The position numbers and the translations under genes were made by a program. Of a stretch of 51,798 nt of DNA, positions 45,042 to 51,798 are shown in pieces. How positions within the stretch are numbered: position 1 is the first letter of the stretch; the number at the start of each line of letters is the position of its first letter. Source of the DNA: Acidobacterium sp. (lineage in GTDB: Bacteria > Acidobacteriota > Vicinamibacteria > Vicinamibacterales > UBA2999); NCBI GenBank assembly GCA_002737365.1, contig NSIL01000018.1, positions 1 through 51,798 on the forward strand. Direction: 5' to 3'. Below the pieces are notes generated by a model. It did no database searches and was not told where the DNA came from. It was given only the letters and a program-made list of their open reading frames with translations.

Positions 45042-45608
45042 TCAGGGTGTGGGGAGCGGGACGACACAGCCGGCCGCCCAGTTGACGAATGCCGATTGCG
45101 GCTGAATGTCGCAGTCGAACCAGTTATAAGCAATCATCCGGCCGGCGATGATGATAGCGGCCCAGAGGACGAGCGACGCCAGCCCGGCCATCCGTACCGC
45201 CTTGGGCGTGATGAGCGCCAGGTCCCATTCGGCAATCCGCGTGAAGATGCGCGTATGGAAGAACCACACGTTCAGGCCGGCCAGGATCAGGAAAATCAGC
45301 TTGGCGCGGAAGAAGATGCTTTGGTAAGTCCGCACCGGGATGGCGTAGAACAGCAGCACGCCGGTGATTACCATGATGATGAAGCCGGCGACCGTCCAGG
45401 GCAGCAGGCGCTCGGCGACTTGCGATACCGGCACGCGTTTGAGCGTGAGGCCGAGCAGCCGCAGGTCGAGAATCGTCGCGAAGCCTACGAACAGCATCAG
45501 CGCCACCACGTGGGTGGACTCGACGATCGGGTACATGAACATCGATTCGTGGAGCGCGGTGCTCCAGTCGGTAGAGTCGAGCCACTCGCAAAACGCCAGC
45601 AACGACAT
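45042..45608 (-). CDS. DUF6644-like membrane protein, larger paralogue
   Basis: The product has 188 residues and shares with its neighbour the pattern FCEWLDSTDWSTALHES, YPIVESTHVVALMLFVGFATI, LDLRLLGLTL and PWTVAGFIIMVITGVLLF. A fourth helix and a Cys-containing tail (YNWFDCDIQPQ) are extra. Histidines in helices 1 and 2 are conserved between the two paralogues. It lies 3 bp after the haem lipoprotein and 6 bp before the smaller paralogue, so they are one unit. Confidence 0.85.
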   Translation of the reverse strand: MSLLAFCEWLDSTDWSTALHESMFMYPIVESTHVVALMLFVGFATILDLRLLGLTLKRVPVSQVAERLLPWTVAGFIIMVITGVLLFYAIPVRTYQSIFFRAKLIFLILAGLNVWFFHTRIFTRIAEWDLALITPKAVRMAGLASLVLWAAIIIAGRMIAYNWFDCDIQPQSAFVNWAAGCVVPLPTP

Positions 45609-45611
45609 GAG

Positions 45612-46091
45612 CTACGGCTTCACCGTGCCAGCCGGCGGCACAATGAACTTGTTGTGGCAACTGGTGCAGGCGTCATAGATGTCGCCGCCGATGGTGAAGA
45701 GCGCGTCCTTGTCCTTGGCCTCGATCGACTTGATCGCGCGAGTGCTCTGCGCAATCAGCGCTTGTGCGTCGGCAATCCATTCGGGGGAGCCGTTCGAGCG
45801 CGACGGTAGCATCAGCAGGTTGCCGGACTCAGCCAGCTGAATCGCGTAGCTGCGCACGCCGGCCCACTCGTCATCGGTGGCCGGGAATTTCTCAAAGGTA
45901 CCGTCCATGGTGATGACCGTGCCGACCGCGTCCCAGACGCCGTCGGCGGCTGGGTCGATGACGTTCAGCATCAGGTCCTTCATATTGACGGTGGTCTGGA
46001 ACGGGGGCGGTGCCGGCGGCGGAGTACTGCAAGCCGACGCGCCCACAACGACCAAGGGCAGGAGCCACGCAATCGAGCGCATAACCGGCAT
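45612..46091 (-). CDS. Lipoprotein with single c-type haem site
   Basis: The product has 159 residues from ATG 46091 (ATG 46082 is an alternative). The signal peptide ends with a lipobox (VVGASAC), followed by a Pro-rich spacer. The C-terminus has IYDACTSCHNKFIVPPAG, a CxxCH haem-attachment site, after a helical bundle-like region. It is likely a membrane-anchored periplasmic cytochrome working with the two membrane proteins encoded just downstream. Confidence 0.87.
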   Translation of the reverse strand: MPVMRSIAWLLPLVVVGASACSTPPPAPPPFQTTVNMKDLMLNVIDPAADGVWDAVGTVITMDGTFEKFPATDDEWAGVRSYAIQLAESGNLLMLPSRSNGSPEWIADAQALIAQSTRAIKSIEAKDKDALFTIGGDIYDACTSCHNKFIVPPAGTVKP

Positions 46092-46109
46092 CTTAGCCGA
46101 CCCGCGGTG

Positions 46110-47450
46110 TTAAGGGAATGCGATCGCGGTCGCCGGTGGTCCGGGCCTGGCGACAAACCACTGAATGAGCCCAACGGCCGGCATCCGCCGCTGATAGGCG
46201 CGGACCCATTCCTCGGCAAACGCCGGGGCGTCATGGCTGGCCGTGAGCGCCCACACGCTGCCGCCAAACCCTGCGCCGAAGCTGCTGGCGGCAAATGCGC
46301 CCGTCTCGCGGGCTAGGTGGGCCAGCGCCACGGTCTCAGGAATCTGGTTGCCGAGCAGTGACTCGGCTTCGAGCTGCGAGGCCAGCGACAGCCGACCGAG
46401 CGCCGCCCGGTCGATGTCGGCAAACGCCTGCGCGGCGGCCGGCGCGCGGCGATCTTCGTTCACGAAATGCCGCAGCCGTTTGCGCAAGTCATCCGGTGAG
46501 AACTCACCGGGCGCCGTGTCGAACAGGCGGTCGAAACGCGCCATCGCGTCCGGGGCGCCGGACAGGGCAGCGGCCAGCGAAGGGGCAGGAGTCTCAGCGG
46601 AGCGATTCCATAAGGCATGCAGCGTGCGGACGCCGTTGGCGGCGCGGTTGTAGCGTGTCATCACCGAGCCGGCCTTGTCGGCCTGGATGCCACTGGAGGC
46701 GATCACGAACGTCCACTCCGCCGGCATCGGCACGTCGCGCAGCGACGTGACCGGCATGAAGCGATACAGGCTGGTGTGGCCCAGGCGGCACGCGAGAATG
46801 GCCGTGTGGTCTTCACTGCCGCCATGCGTCCCCACGCCGGCCGCGCCGGGCAGCCCGTCGTAGTCGAGCCCGTTCTCTACGCAGCCCAGGTACCACGCCA
46901 GATGCTGCACGGTCGGCAAGTATCGGTGCCACTCGTCGCGCTCGGCCAGCCGCGCCCGGGCGATCAACGCCGCAGCAACACCCACCACCAGCGCGCTTGA
47001 ACTGCTCAGCCCCGAGGCGCGAGGCAGATCACTGGCAATCGCGATCTCGACACCCAGCTCGCAGCCCGGAAAATTGAGAAAAAGACGACGAGCGACGACG
47101 TGGACGTAGCGCCGGAGACCGCGATATTCGGGCGGCGCGTCGGCCGACGGATCGATCTCCACGATCAGGCCGTCGCGAATGTCGCCGACCCGCACCACTC
47201 CATCGGTGCGCGAACGGGCCACGAGCGCGATGCCACGCGGCACAGCGGCCAGCAGCGAATGTCCGCCCGCATAGTCGGTGTGTTTGCCGAAGATCTCGAT
47301 CCGCCCGGGCGAGAACCGGTACCACTCCGGTGGGCCATTCAATACCGTGCCGCCGCGCTCCTCGAGCTCCTGGAACAACGCCGCTCGGGATCGTGCTTCG
47401 TCGGCCGTCATGCCGATGCGCTCGAAGTGACTGGCGAACGCGTTGCTCAT
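46110..47450 (-). CDS. Galactokinase-like GHMP kinase
   Basis: The product has 446 residues. The GHMP order is GRIEIFGKHTDYAGGHSLLAA (sugar-binding motif, with Lys replacing the usual Glu of GEHTDY), ASGLSSSSALVVGVAAAL (ATP loop) and FAASSFGAGFGGSVWAL (C-terminal GHMP motif). ENGLDYDGLPGAAGVGTHGG matches the active-site Asp region of sugar kinases. It phosphorylates galactose or a related sugar at C1. It overlaps the upstream nucleotidyltransferase stop by 4 bp. The Glu-to-Lys change may signal a different sugar. Confidence 0.9.
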   Translation of the reverse strand: MSNAFASHFERIGMTADEARSRAALFQELEERGGTVLNGPPEWYRFSPGRIEIFGKHTDYAGGHSLLAAVPRGIALVARSRTDGVVRVGDIRDGLIVEIDPSADAPPEYRGLRRYVHVVARRLFLNFPGCELGVEIAIASDLPRASGLSSSSALVVGVAAALIARARLAERDEWHRYLPTVQHLAWYLGCVENGLDYDGLPGAAGVGTHGGSEDHTAILACRLGHTSLYRFMPVTSLRDVPMPAEWTFVIASSGIQADKAGSVMTRYNRAANGVRTLHALWNRSAETPAPSLAAALSGAPDAMARFDRLFDTAPGEFSPDDLRKRLRHFVNEDRRAPAAAQAFADIDRAALGRLSLASQLEAESLLGNQIPETVALAHLARETGAFAASSFGAGFGGSVWALTASHDAPAFAEEWVRAYQRRMPAVGLIQWFVARPGPPATAIAFP

Positions 47451-48256
47451 GGCCGCGGCTCCATCCCGGCAAGCCGGGCCGACACAAGGGGGATGTCGCT
47501 TTGTCGAGACAGGTCCAGGACGGCGCCATTGGCGCGGATCACCTGAAAGGGCACACCGCGTGAGCAGGCCAGGGCCACGGCCTCGGGCAACTCAAACTCG
47601 CCCCGCGCCGATCGCGGCACCTCGGCGCACGCCGCGTAGATCCGCGCATCGAATCGCCAGACGTTCATGCTCACGAGCGCGTGGCTGCCCGCGGCCGCGA
47701 GTTGTGCGGGTGACGGCTTCTCGACAATGCCGCGCAGGTCGCCGTTCGTGTCCACGTCGAGTAAGGCAAATGCCGCCACCCGCTCGGCGGGGAAGCCACT
47801 GTCGTGCACCAGGGCCGCACGGTCGAAGGCTGGCAATCCGGGACCAGCAAGGGCCACCAGGGCGCAGAGAACCTCAGCCGGGTACAGGTTGTCTGCGTTG
47901 AGAACCAGGAAGGGGTCATCACTCGTGAACGACTGCCCGGCCAGGACGGCGCGTGCCGTGCCGTCGGCATCGGGCTGCACGGCAAACGACAGTCGCACTC
48001 GTGACGGTGGTCCCACCTGCTGGTAATGGCTGCGGATAGTGTCGTGATTGGGCGCCACGATCAGGCACACGTCTCGACACCCGGCGTCAGCCAACGCGCT
48101 CAGCACGTGATCCAGAAAGAGCCGCCCGCTGCCGACGGGCATCATGCCTTTCGCGCCCGCCGCTGCGGCCACGGCCTGCGCAGCCGAGAGGGAAGCGCGG
48201 TCGCCGGCCGCTTGCATGCGACGACCAATCCCGCGGGCCAGCAGCAGCGCTTTCAC
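47447..48256 (-). CDS. Sugar-1-phosphate nucleotidyltransferase-like protein
   Basis: The product has 269 residues from GTG 48256; the open frame allows a TTG 27 bp upstream. The N-terminus reads KALLLARGIGRRMQAAG, a variant of the LAAGxGxRM nucleotide loop. FLDHVLSALADAGCRDVCLIV, VQPDADGTARAVLAG, FLVLNADNLYP and GIVEKPSP follow the NTP_transferase layout (Asp of LNADN binds Mg). It likely couples a sugar-1-phosphate made by the downstream kinase to an NTP. It is divergent from the exported aldolase. Confidence 0.88.
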   Translation of the reverse strand: MKALLLARGIGRRMQAAGDRASLSAAQAVAAAAGAKGMMPVGSGRLFLDHVLSALADAGCRDVCLIVAPNHDTIRSHYQQVGPPSRVRLSFAVQPDADGTARAVLAGQSFTSDDPFLVLNADNLYPAEVLCALVALAGPGLPAFDRAALVHDSGFPAERVAAFALLDVDTNGDLRGIVEKPSPAQLAAAGSHALVSMNVWRFDARIYAACAEVPRSARGEFELPEAVALACSRGVPFQVIRANGAVLDLSRQSDIPLVSARLAGMEPRP

Positions 48257-48294
48257 GGACTGTAATGTTACAGTGTGCGGCAAGGAGCCAGACC

Positions 48295-49383
48295 ATGAGT
48301 CTCAAGCACTTGTCTGCATTCGTTGCCGTTGTCCTGGCAGTTACGGCACTGACCGTGACGGCGCAGAATCCGCCGCCCCGGCCGGTGCCGCCTCAAACTC
48401 CCGCCCCGAGCGCGGATCCGTATGCCGCCAACCCGAATGCCGGCGCGACGCAGTTCCCCCTCGCCGCCGGCGCGGGCAAGGACAGCGGCGCGAAGGCCAC
48501 GCCTCCAGCAGGTGCGGTTAATCAAGGCGCGTTCGACCCCGCCACCTGGAAGTACGGTTCCGCGTTTGCGCCGCCCGTCGGCGCGAAGGTCTGGAACCCC
48601 GCCAAGCTGAAGCTGATGCAAGGTGGCAAGGTCACGGGCGGCACGTTGTTCGGGTCGACCGATCCGTCCACCTACTGCGCAATGGCGAACGCCGGCTACG
48701 ACTTCATCTGGACCGAAATGCAGCACGGCCAGACCGACTGGCAGGCGGTGGCGCGGATGTGGCGCACCTGCCCGAACGCCAAGGCTGTGCCTGGCGCGCG
48801 CGTCGCCTACACCGACGAGCGCGAGATTCAGCACGCGCTCGACGCCGGCGCGCTGGTGATCGTGGTGCCGACGGTGGATACCGTGGCCGAAGCGATTCAG
48901 GCCCGCGATTGGACTTACTTCCCGCCACTCGGCCGGCGCAGCAATGGCGGTGGGCAAGCCTTTGACGCGACGATGTGGGGTGGGGTGCCCGGCGGGTATC
49001 GCAACACCGCCAACGACAACATCGTCCTGGTGCTGATGATTGAGACGCTCGAGGGACTGAAGAATGCCGCTGAGATTGCGAAGGTGCCTGGGGTGAGCGC
49101 CATCTTCGCGGCGAGCGGTGACCTTGGCAACTTCACCGGGTACCGCCAGGGTGCGCCCGACTACGAGCGAGCCATCAACATCGTCCACGACGCGGCGATC
49201 GGTGCGGGCGTCCGGCTGTGTGGCCCCTTCGCGTGGCGCGACCGTCCGGACTTCACCTGCTTCCAGGCGGGCAGTGAGACGGCGGCCATTGCCCGTGGCG
49301 CGGCGGCCGAGCTGGGGCCGCTGACAAACACGCAGGGACAGCCGGAAGTGGGCCCTTTTGCTGCCCGGCCGAAGCCTCAGTGA
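48295..49383 (+). CDS. Exported HpcH/HpaI-type aldolase
   Basis: The product has 362 residues from ATG 48295, preceded by AAGGAG. The signal peptide is MSLKHLSAFVAVVLAVTALTVTA, then about 70 residues of Pro/Ala-rich linker. The class II aldolase barrel shows DFIWTEMQHGQTDW (His base; the usual Glu before it is Gln), ARVAYTDEREIQHALDAGA (Arg), LVLMIETLEGLKNAAEI (metal Glu) and AIFAASGDLGNFTG (metal Asp). It would cleave 2-oxo acids; acting outside the cytoplasm is unusual. It sits beside another exported enzyme gene. Confidence 0.9.
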   Translation: MSLKHLSAFVAVVLAVTALTVTAQNPPPRPVPPQTPAPSADPYAANPNAGATQFPLAAGAGKDSGAKATPPAGAVNQGAFDPATWKYGSAFAPPVGAKVWNPAKLKLMQGGKVTGGTLFGSTDPSTYCAMANAGYDFIWTEMQHGQTDWQAVARMWRTCPNAKAVPGARVAYTDEREIQHALDAGALVIVVPTVDTVAEAIQARDWTYFPPLGRRSNGGGQAFDATMWGGVPGGYRNTANDNIVLVLMIETLEGLKNAAEIAKVPGVSAIFAASGDLGNFTGYRQGAPDYERAINIVHDAAIGAGVRLCGPFAWRDRPDFTCFQAGSETAAIARGAAAELGPLTNTQGQPEVGPFAARPKPQ

Positions 49384-49446
49384 CCGAAAAAGTCTTCGCC
49401 ACCGGATGTCACATGGGTGTAGTATTTGCGTCGTGAGGGCTGACGT

Positions 49447-50850
49447 ATGTCACAAATGCATGGATTGAATCGACGCTCGTTCCTGAGAAACGCCGGACTG
49501 ACCGCACTCGCAGGAGCAGCGGCAGGTAGCAGTAATCCCCTGATGGCCGCGGCCGCAGGGTCGGCTTTTCAGGTCCCGGCCAACGGCAAGTATGACTTCG
49601 ATACCACGTACAACCGGTTCGGAAGTCACTCGACCAAGTTTGACCAGCAGATCCGCGTCTACGGCAAGGGCAGCGTGGATGTCGGCATGGGCATTGCGGA
49701 CATCGACTTCAAGGCCGCGCCGTGCATCACCGATGCGCTGAGCGCCCGCATGAAGCACGAAAACTGGGGCTACCTCGACATGGGCGAAGCCACGCCCATG
49801 ATGACCGAGGCCATCGCCGCCTGGAACAAGAAGCACTACGGCATCGACATCGACCCCAACACCATGGTGTTGTCGGCCGGCGTCCACCCCGGGCTGATTG
49901 CCGCCCTCATCACGTTCTCGCCCAAGGGCAGCCGAGTGCTGCTGCAGACGCCCACCTACAACGGCTTCTACTCGGACCTCGCCTTCTCACAGACCAAGGC
50001 CGAAGACGTGCCGCTCAAGTTCGTCGGCGGCAAGTTCGCCATGGACTTCGAGGAGTTCGAGAAGCGCATCGCGCACGACACGCACACCTTCATCCTCTGC
50101 AACCCGCAGAACCCGACCGGCAACTGCTGGTCGGCGGAAGACCTTACCAAGATTGGCGAGATCTGCCTTAGGCACCGCGTGATCGTGCTCTCTGACGAGA
50201 TTCACTGCGACTGGATCGGCAAGGGCCAGAAGTACACGCCGTTTGCCAGCCTGCCGAACAAGGCCATTGTCAACAACAGCTTGACGTTCAAGGCCGCCAG
50301 CAAGTCGTTTGGCCTCGCCGCCCACAAGCTGGCGTGGTTCCATTCGACCAACCCCGACTTGCTTGCGCGGGTGAAGGTCAATCACCGCGCCGACCTCAAC
50401 ACCATGGGCATTGTCGCCAACCAGGCCGCCATCACGCAGGGTGACGAGTGGTTGCGGCAGGCCAATGAGTATGTCGACGGCACGCACGACATGGTCGTCA
50501 ACTACATCAGCGACAAGATCCCGATGCTCAAGGTGCACCGCGCCCAGGGCACCTACCTGACGTGGCTCGATGTCACGGCGGTCGCCGAGAAGATCAACTC
50601 CAAGCAGTTGGCGGCGGATTACAACAAGAGCAAGGCCGCCAACATGCCCAACCTGACGCCGGAGCAGATGGTCGAGCGCTTCTTCGTGAAGAACGCGAAG
50701 GTGCACCTGAACTCTGGCACCGGCTACGGCACCGGTGGCGCCAACCACATGCGCATGAACATCGGCACGTCACGCAAGCTGGTGGAGACGGCGCTCAACA
50801 ACATGGCGAGCGCCTGCAAGAGCGCGAGCACGAACACCAACCTGTTCTAG
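49447..50850 (+). CDS. Tat-exported PLP aminotransferase/lyase (MalY/PatB-like)
   Basis: The product has 467 residues. The N-terminus LNRRSFLRNAGLTALAGAAA is a twin-arginine signal. The body is fold-type I PLP: VGMGIADIDFKAAPCITDAL, YLDMGEATPMMTEAIAAW, CNPQNPTGNCWS, LSDEIHCDWIGKGQKYTPF and FKAASKSFGLAAHKLAW with the PLP Lys. These match cystathionine beta-lyase PatB/MalY or related aminotransferases. A PLP enzyme folded in the cytoplasm and exported holo by Tat is consistent. The strong stem-loop at 50852 follows its stop. Confidence 0.92.
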   Translation: MSQMHGLNRRSFLRNAGLTALAGAAAGSSNPLMAAAAGSAFQVPANGKYDFDTTYNRFGSHSTKFDQQIRVYGKGSVDVGMGIADIDFKAAPCITDALSARMKHENWGYLDMGEATPMMTEAIAAWNKKHYGIDIDPNTMVLSAGVHPGLIAALITFSPKGSRVLLQTPTYNGFYSDLAFSQTKAEDVPLKFVGGKFAMDFEEFEKRIAHDTHTFILCNPQNPTGNCWSAEDLTKIGEICLRHRVIVLSDEIHCDWIGKGQKYTPFASLPNKAIVNNSLTFKAASKSFGLAAHKLAWFHSTNPDLLARVKVNHRADLNTMGIVANQAAITQGDEWLRQANEYVDGTHDMVVNYISDKIPMLKVHRAQGTYLTWLDVTAVAEKINSKQLAADYNKSKAANMPNLTPEQMVERFFVKNAKVHLNSGTGYGTGGANHMRMNIGTSRKLVETALNNMASACKSASTNTNLF

Positions 50851-50851
50851 C

Positions 50852-50885
50852 GGCCAGAAAGGGCCCTCCGGGGCCCTTTCTGGCC
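50852..50885 (+). terminator. Strong stem-loop terminator with UCCG tetraloop
   Basis: Fifteen-bp perfect arms GGCCAGAAAGGGCCC (50852-50866) and GGGCCCTTTCTGGCC (50871-50885) enclose TCCG closed by C-G, a UNCG-type very stable loop. It lies 2 bp after the aminotransferase stop. There is no T-run, so it may end transcription by another mechanism or protect the 3' end. Confidence 0.75.
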
Positions 50886-50925
50886 CCGGCCGGTCCTTTC
50901 TGGTAAACTCACCATCTGCCTTTAA

Positions 50926-51001
50926 GCCGGCGTAGCTCAGTTGGTAGAGCAGCTGATTCGTAATCAGCAGGTCGTCCGTTCAAGCCGGATCGCCGGCTCC
51001 A
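50926..51001 (+). tRNA. tRNA-Thr (anticodon CGT)
   Basis: Seventy-six nucleotides including encoded CCA. Acceptor GCCGGCG pairs with CGCCGGC. The D arm is GCTC-AGTTGGTA-GAGC. The anticodon stem is CTGAT/ATCAG around TCGTA with CGT at 50959-50961. The T arm carries TTCAAGC. It reads ACG threonine codons. Confidence 0.96.
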
Positions 51002-51088
51002 TTTTTCCTTAGGTAATTCAAGAGTCCTCTCCGGTGCGTGGCGTCTGGTCGGCTCTTTGACAGCCATTCTGACAGCCACAGCCTGCGC

Positions 51089-51798
51089 TCAGGCTCCAAT
51101 CTGTAGCACGCGGTTCATGACGCCCGCAGCCCGGCTCCGCCCCGCCTCGATCACGTGTGCGTAGGTGCTCAGCGTCAGCCGCACGTCGCTGTGGCCGAGG
51201 ATCTCCGCGACATCTCGTACCGGCACGCCCTGCGCGAGCAGAATGGAGGCGCAGCTATGTCGCAGGGCATGAAACGAGAGCGCCGGCAGGTGCTCTGCGT
51301 GGCAGTCCGCGCACTGACGATTGACCACCCGAGGGTGCTTGCACTCCTGCCGCCCGCCGATCCACGTCTGCGTTAGGAGTCGCTTGAGGTCACGAGTCAC
51401 ACCGCAGCCGTCGAGCGGGCGTCCATCGCGGGTCGTGAACACGAAGCTGGCCCCTTCGGCACGCCATTTCCCCCCGGCCAGGAGTTGGCGTTCCCGCTGA
51501 TGCTGCCGATGCTGAACTAGGGCCACTCGCACGAAGTCAGGCAGGTGGATGGTGCGACGGCTCTCTTTCGACTTCAACGCCACGAGCGAACGGTCACGGC
51601 CGATAGTTTCGAGACCGCGCTCGACGCGGATCACGCCTCCGTCGAGATCGACTTGAGGCCACTGCAGGCCCAGCACCTCACCGAGTCTCAATCCGACGGA
51701 CAACCCGATGGTGATGATCGGAGCCAGCCGAGTGCCCTGGATGCGCGAGAGAAACACGGGCGCTTCATCGGGGGACAAGATCGGCCCTTGCCGGCGGG
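51089..51798 (-). CDS. Tyrosine-type site-specific integrase (5' partial)
   Basis: The frame is open to the window edge, so the N-terminal SAM-like DNA-binding domain lies beyond 51798. The catalytic domain has GLSVGLRLGEVLGLQW (first Arg), LKSKESRRTIHLP, SFHALRHSCASILLAQG (HxxR), AEILGHSDVRLTLSTYAHV (His and nucleophile Tyr). A Cys-rich insertion (ECKHPRVVNRQCADCHAEH) before the HxxR box could bind zinc. It lies about 90 bp from tRNA-Thr and points toward it, typical of an integrated element using the tRNA 3' end as attachment site. Confidence 0.92.
   Translation of the reverse strand, partial: RRQGPILSPDEAPVFLSRIQGTRLAPIITIGLSVGLRLGEVLGLQWPQVDLDGGVIRVERGLETIGRDRSLVALKSKESRRTIHLPDFVRVALVQHRQHQRERQLLAGGKWRAEGASFVFTTRDGRPLDGCGVTRDLKRLLTQTWIGGRQECKHPRVVNRQCADCHAEHLPALSFHALRHSCASILLAQGVPVRDVAEILGHSDVRLTLSTYAHVIEAGRSRAAGVMNRVLQIGA

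Noticed and set aside
50852-50885. Perfect palindrome as a mobile-element end
   Set aside because: It sits 2 bp after a stop codon with a UNCG-type loop, which fits a terminator better.

Overview
The window is GC-rich, densely packed, heterotroph-type DNA. It most resembles a soil or sediment Acidobacteriota genome of the Vicinamibacteria kind. This is inferred from the gene families present: exported NHL propellers, a kinase/propeller relic, secreted amidohydrolases, creatininase-like and amidase proteins, a 'DGKP-x-L-x-GIW' family, DUF6152, DUF6644-like membrane proteins and single-haem lipoproteins. No rRNA or marker gene fixes the taxonomy. Homopolymer-associated frameshifts (C9 near 4542, G7 near 14566) mean some broken genes could be assembly errors.

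Layout. 1-9 kb is a decaying, repeat-bearing stretch: an NHL propeller fused to a beta-lactamase-like hydrolase, a GxxExxY pseudogene bounded by 13-bp perfect inverted repeats, an alpha/beta hydrolase, a wrecked Ser/Thr kinase-propeller gene, an intact inverted GxxExxY paralogue with more copies of the same repeat, and a 12-repeat NHL protein. 9-14 kb holds secreted enzymes (cupin, creatininase-like, haem protein, amidohydrolase) and about 1.1 kb of coding debris. 14.0-18.7 kb is an NAD-linked formate dehydrogenase operon. 18.8-30.5 kb is housekeeping and transport: rhodanese/gamma-glutamyltranspeptidase/dicarboxylate carrier, a methionine-type aminotransferase, a five-gene chain from GNAT to metallophosphoesterase, and glpF-glpK. 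30.5-31.4 kb is a damaged VapBC pair with a palindromic operator. 31.4-40.1 kb holds NAD synthetase, a SPOUT methylase, a LOG-family protein, a TonB receptor and an M23-like lipoprotein. 40.2-46.1 kb carries an amidase and a lineage-specific exported/membrane cluster. 46.1-50.9 kb holds a galactokinase and nucleotidyltransferase followed by exported aldolase and aminotransferase genes. The window ends at tRNA-Thr(CGT) with a tyrosine integrase beside it, a probable island boundary.

Main discovery. The formate dehydrogenase operon encodes a selenoprotein. An in-frame UGA lies at the catalytic Cys/Sec site, followed by a hairpin whose GGUCU loop and spacing match the E. coli fdhF SECIS. The alpha subunit is also split and its parts are in permuted gene order: the N-terminal iron-sulphur part, including the CxxCxxxC...C [4Fe-4S] motif of molybdopterin enzymes, is the last gene, and the catalytic part is the first. 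Short dispersed repeats lie inside linker regions of the operon's proteins. Together the parts would oxidise formate at a Mo/W-bis-MGD-Sec centre and pass electrons through Fe-S clusters to FMN and NAD. Two frameshifts and a missing cluster ligand leave open whether this copy is functional.
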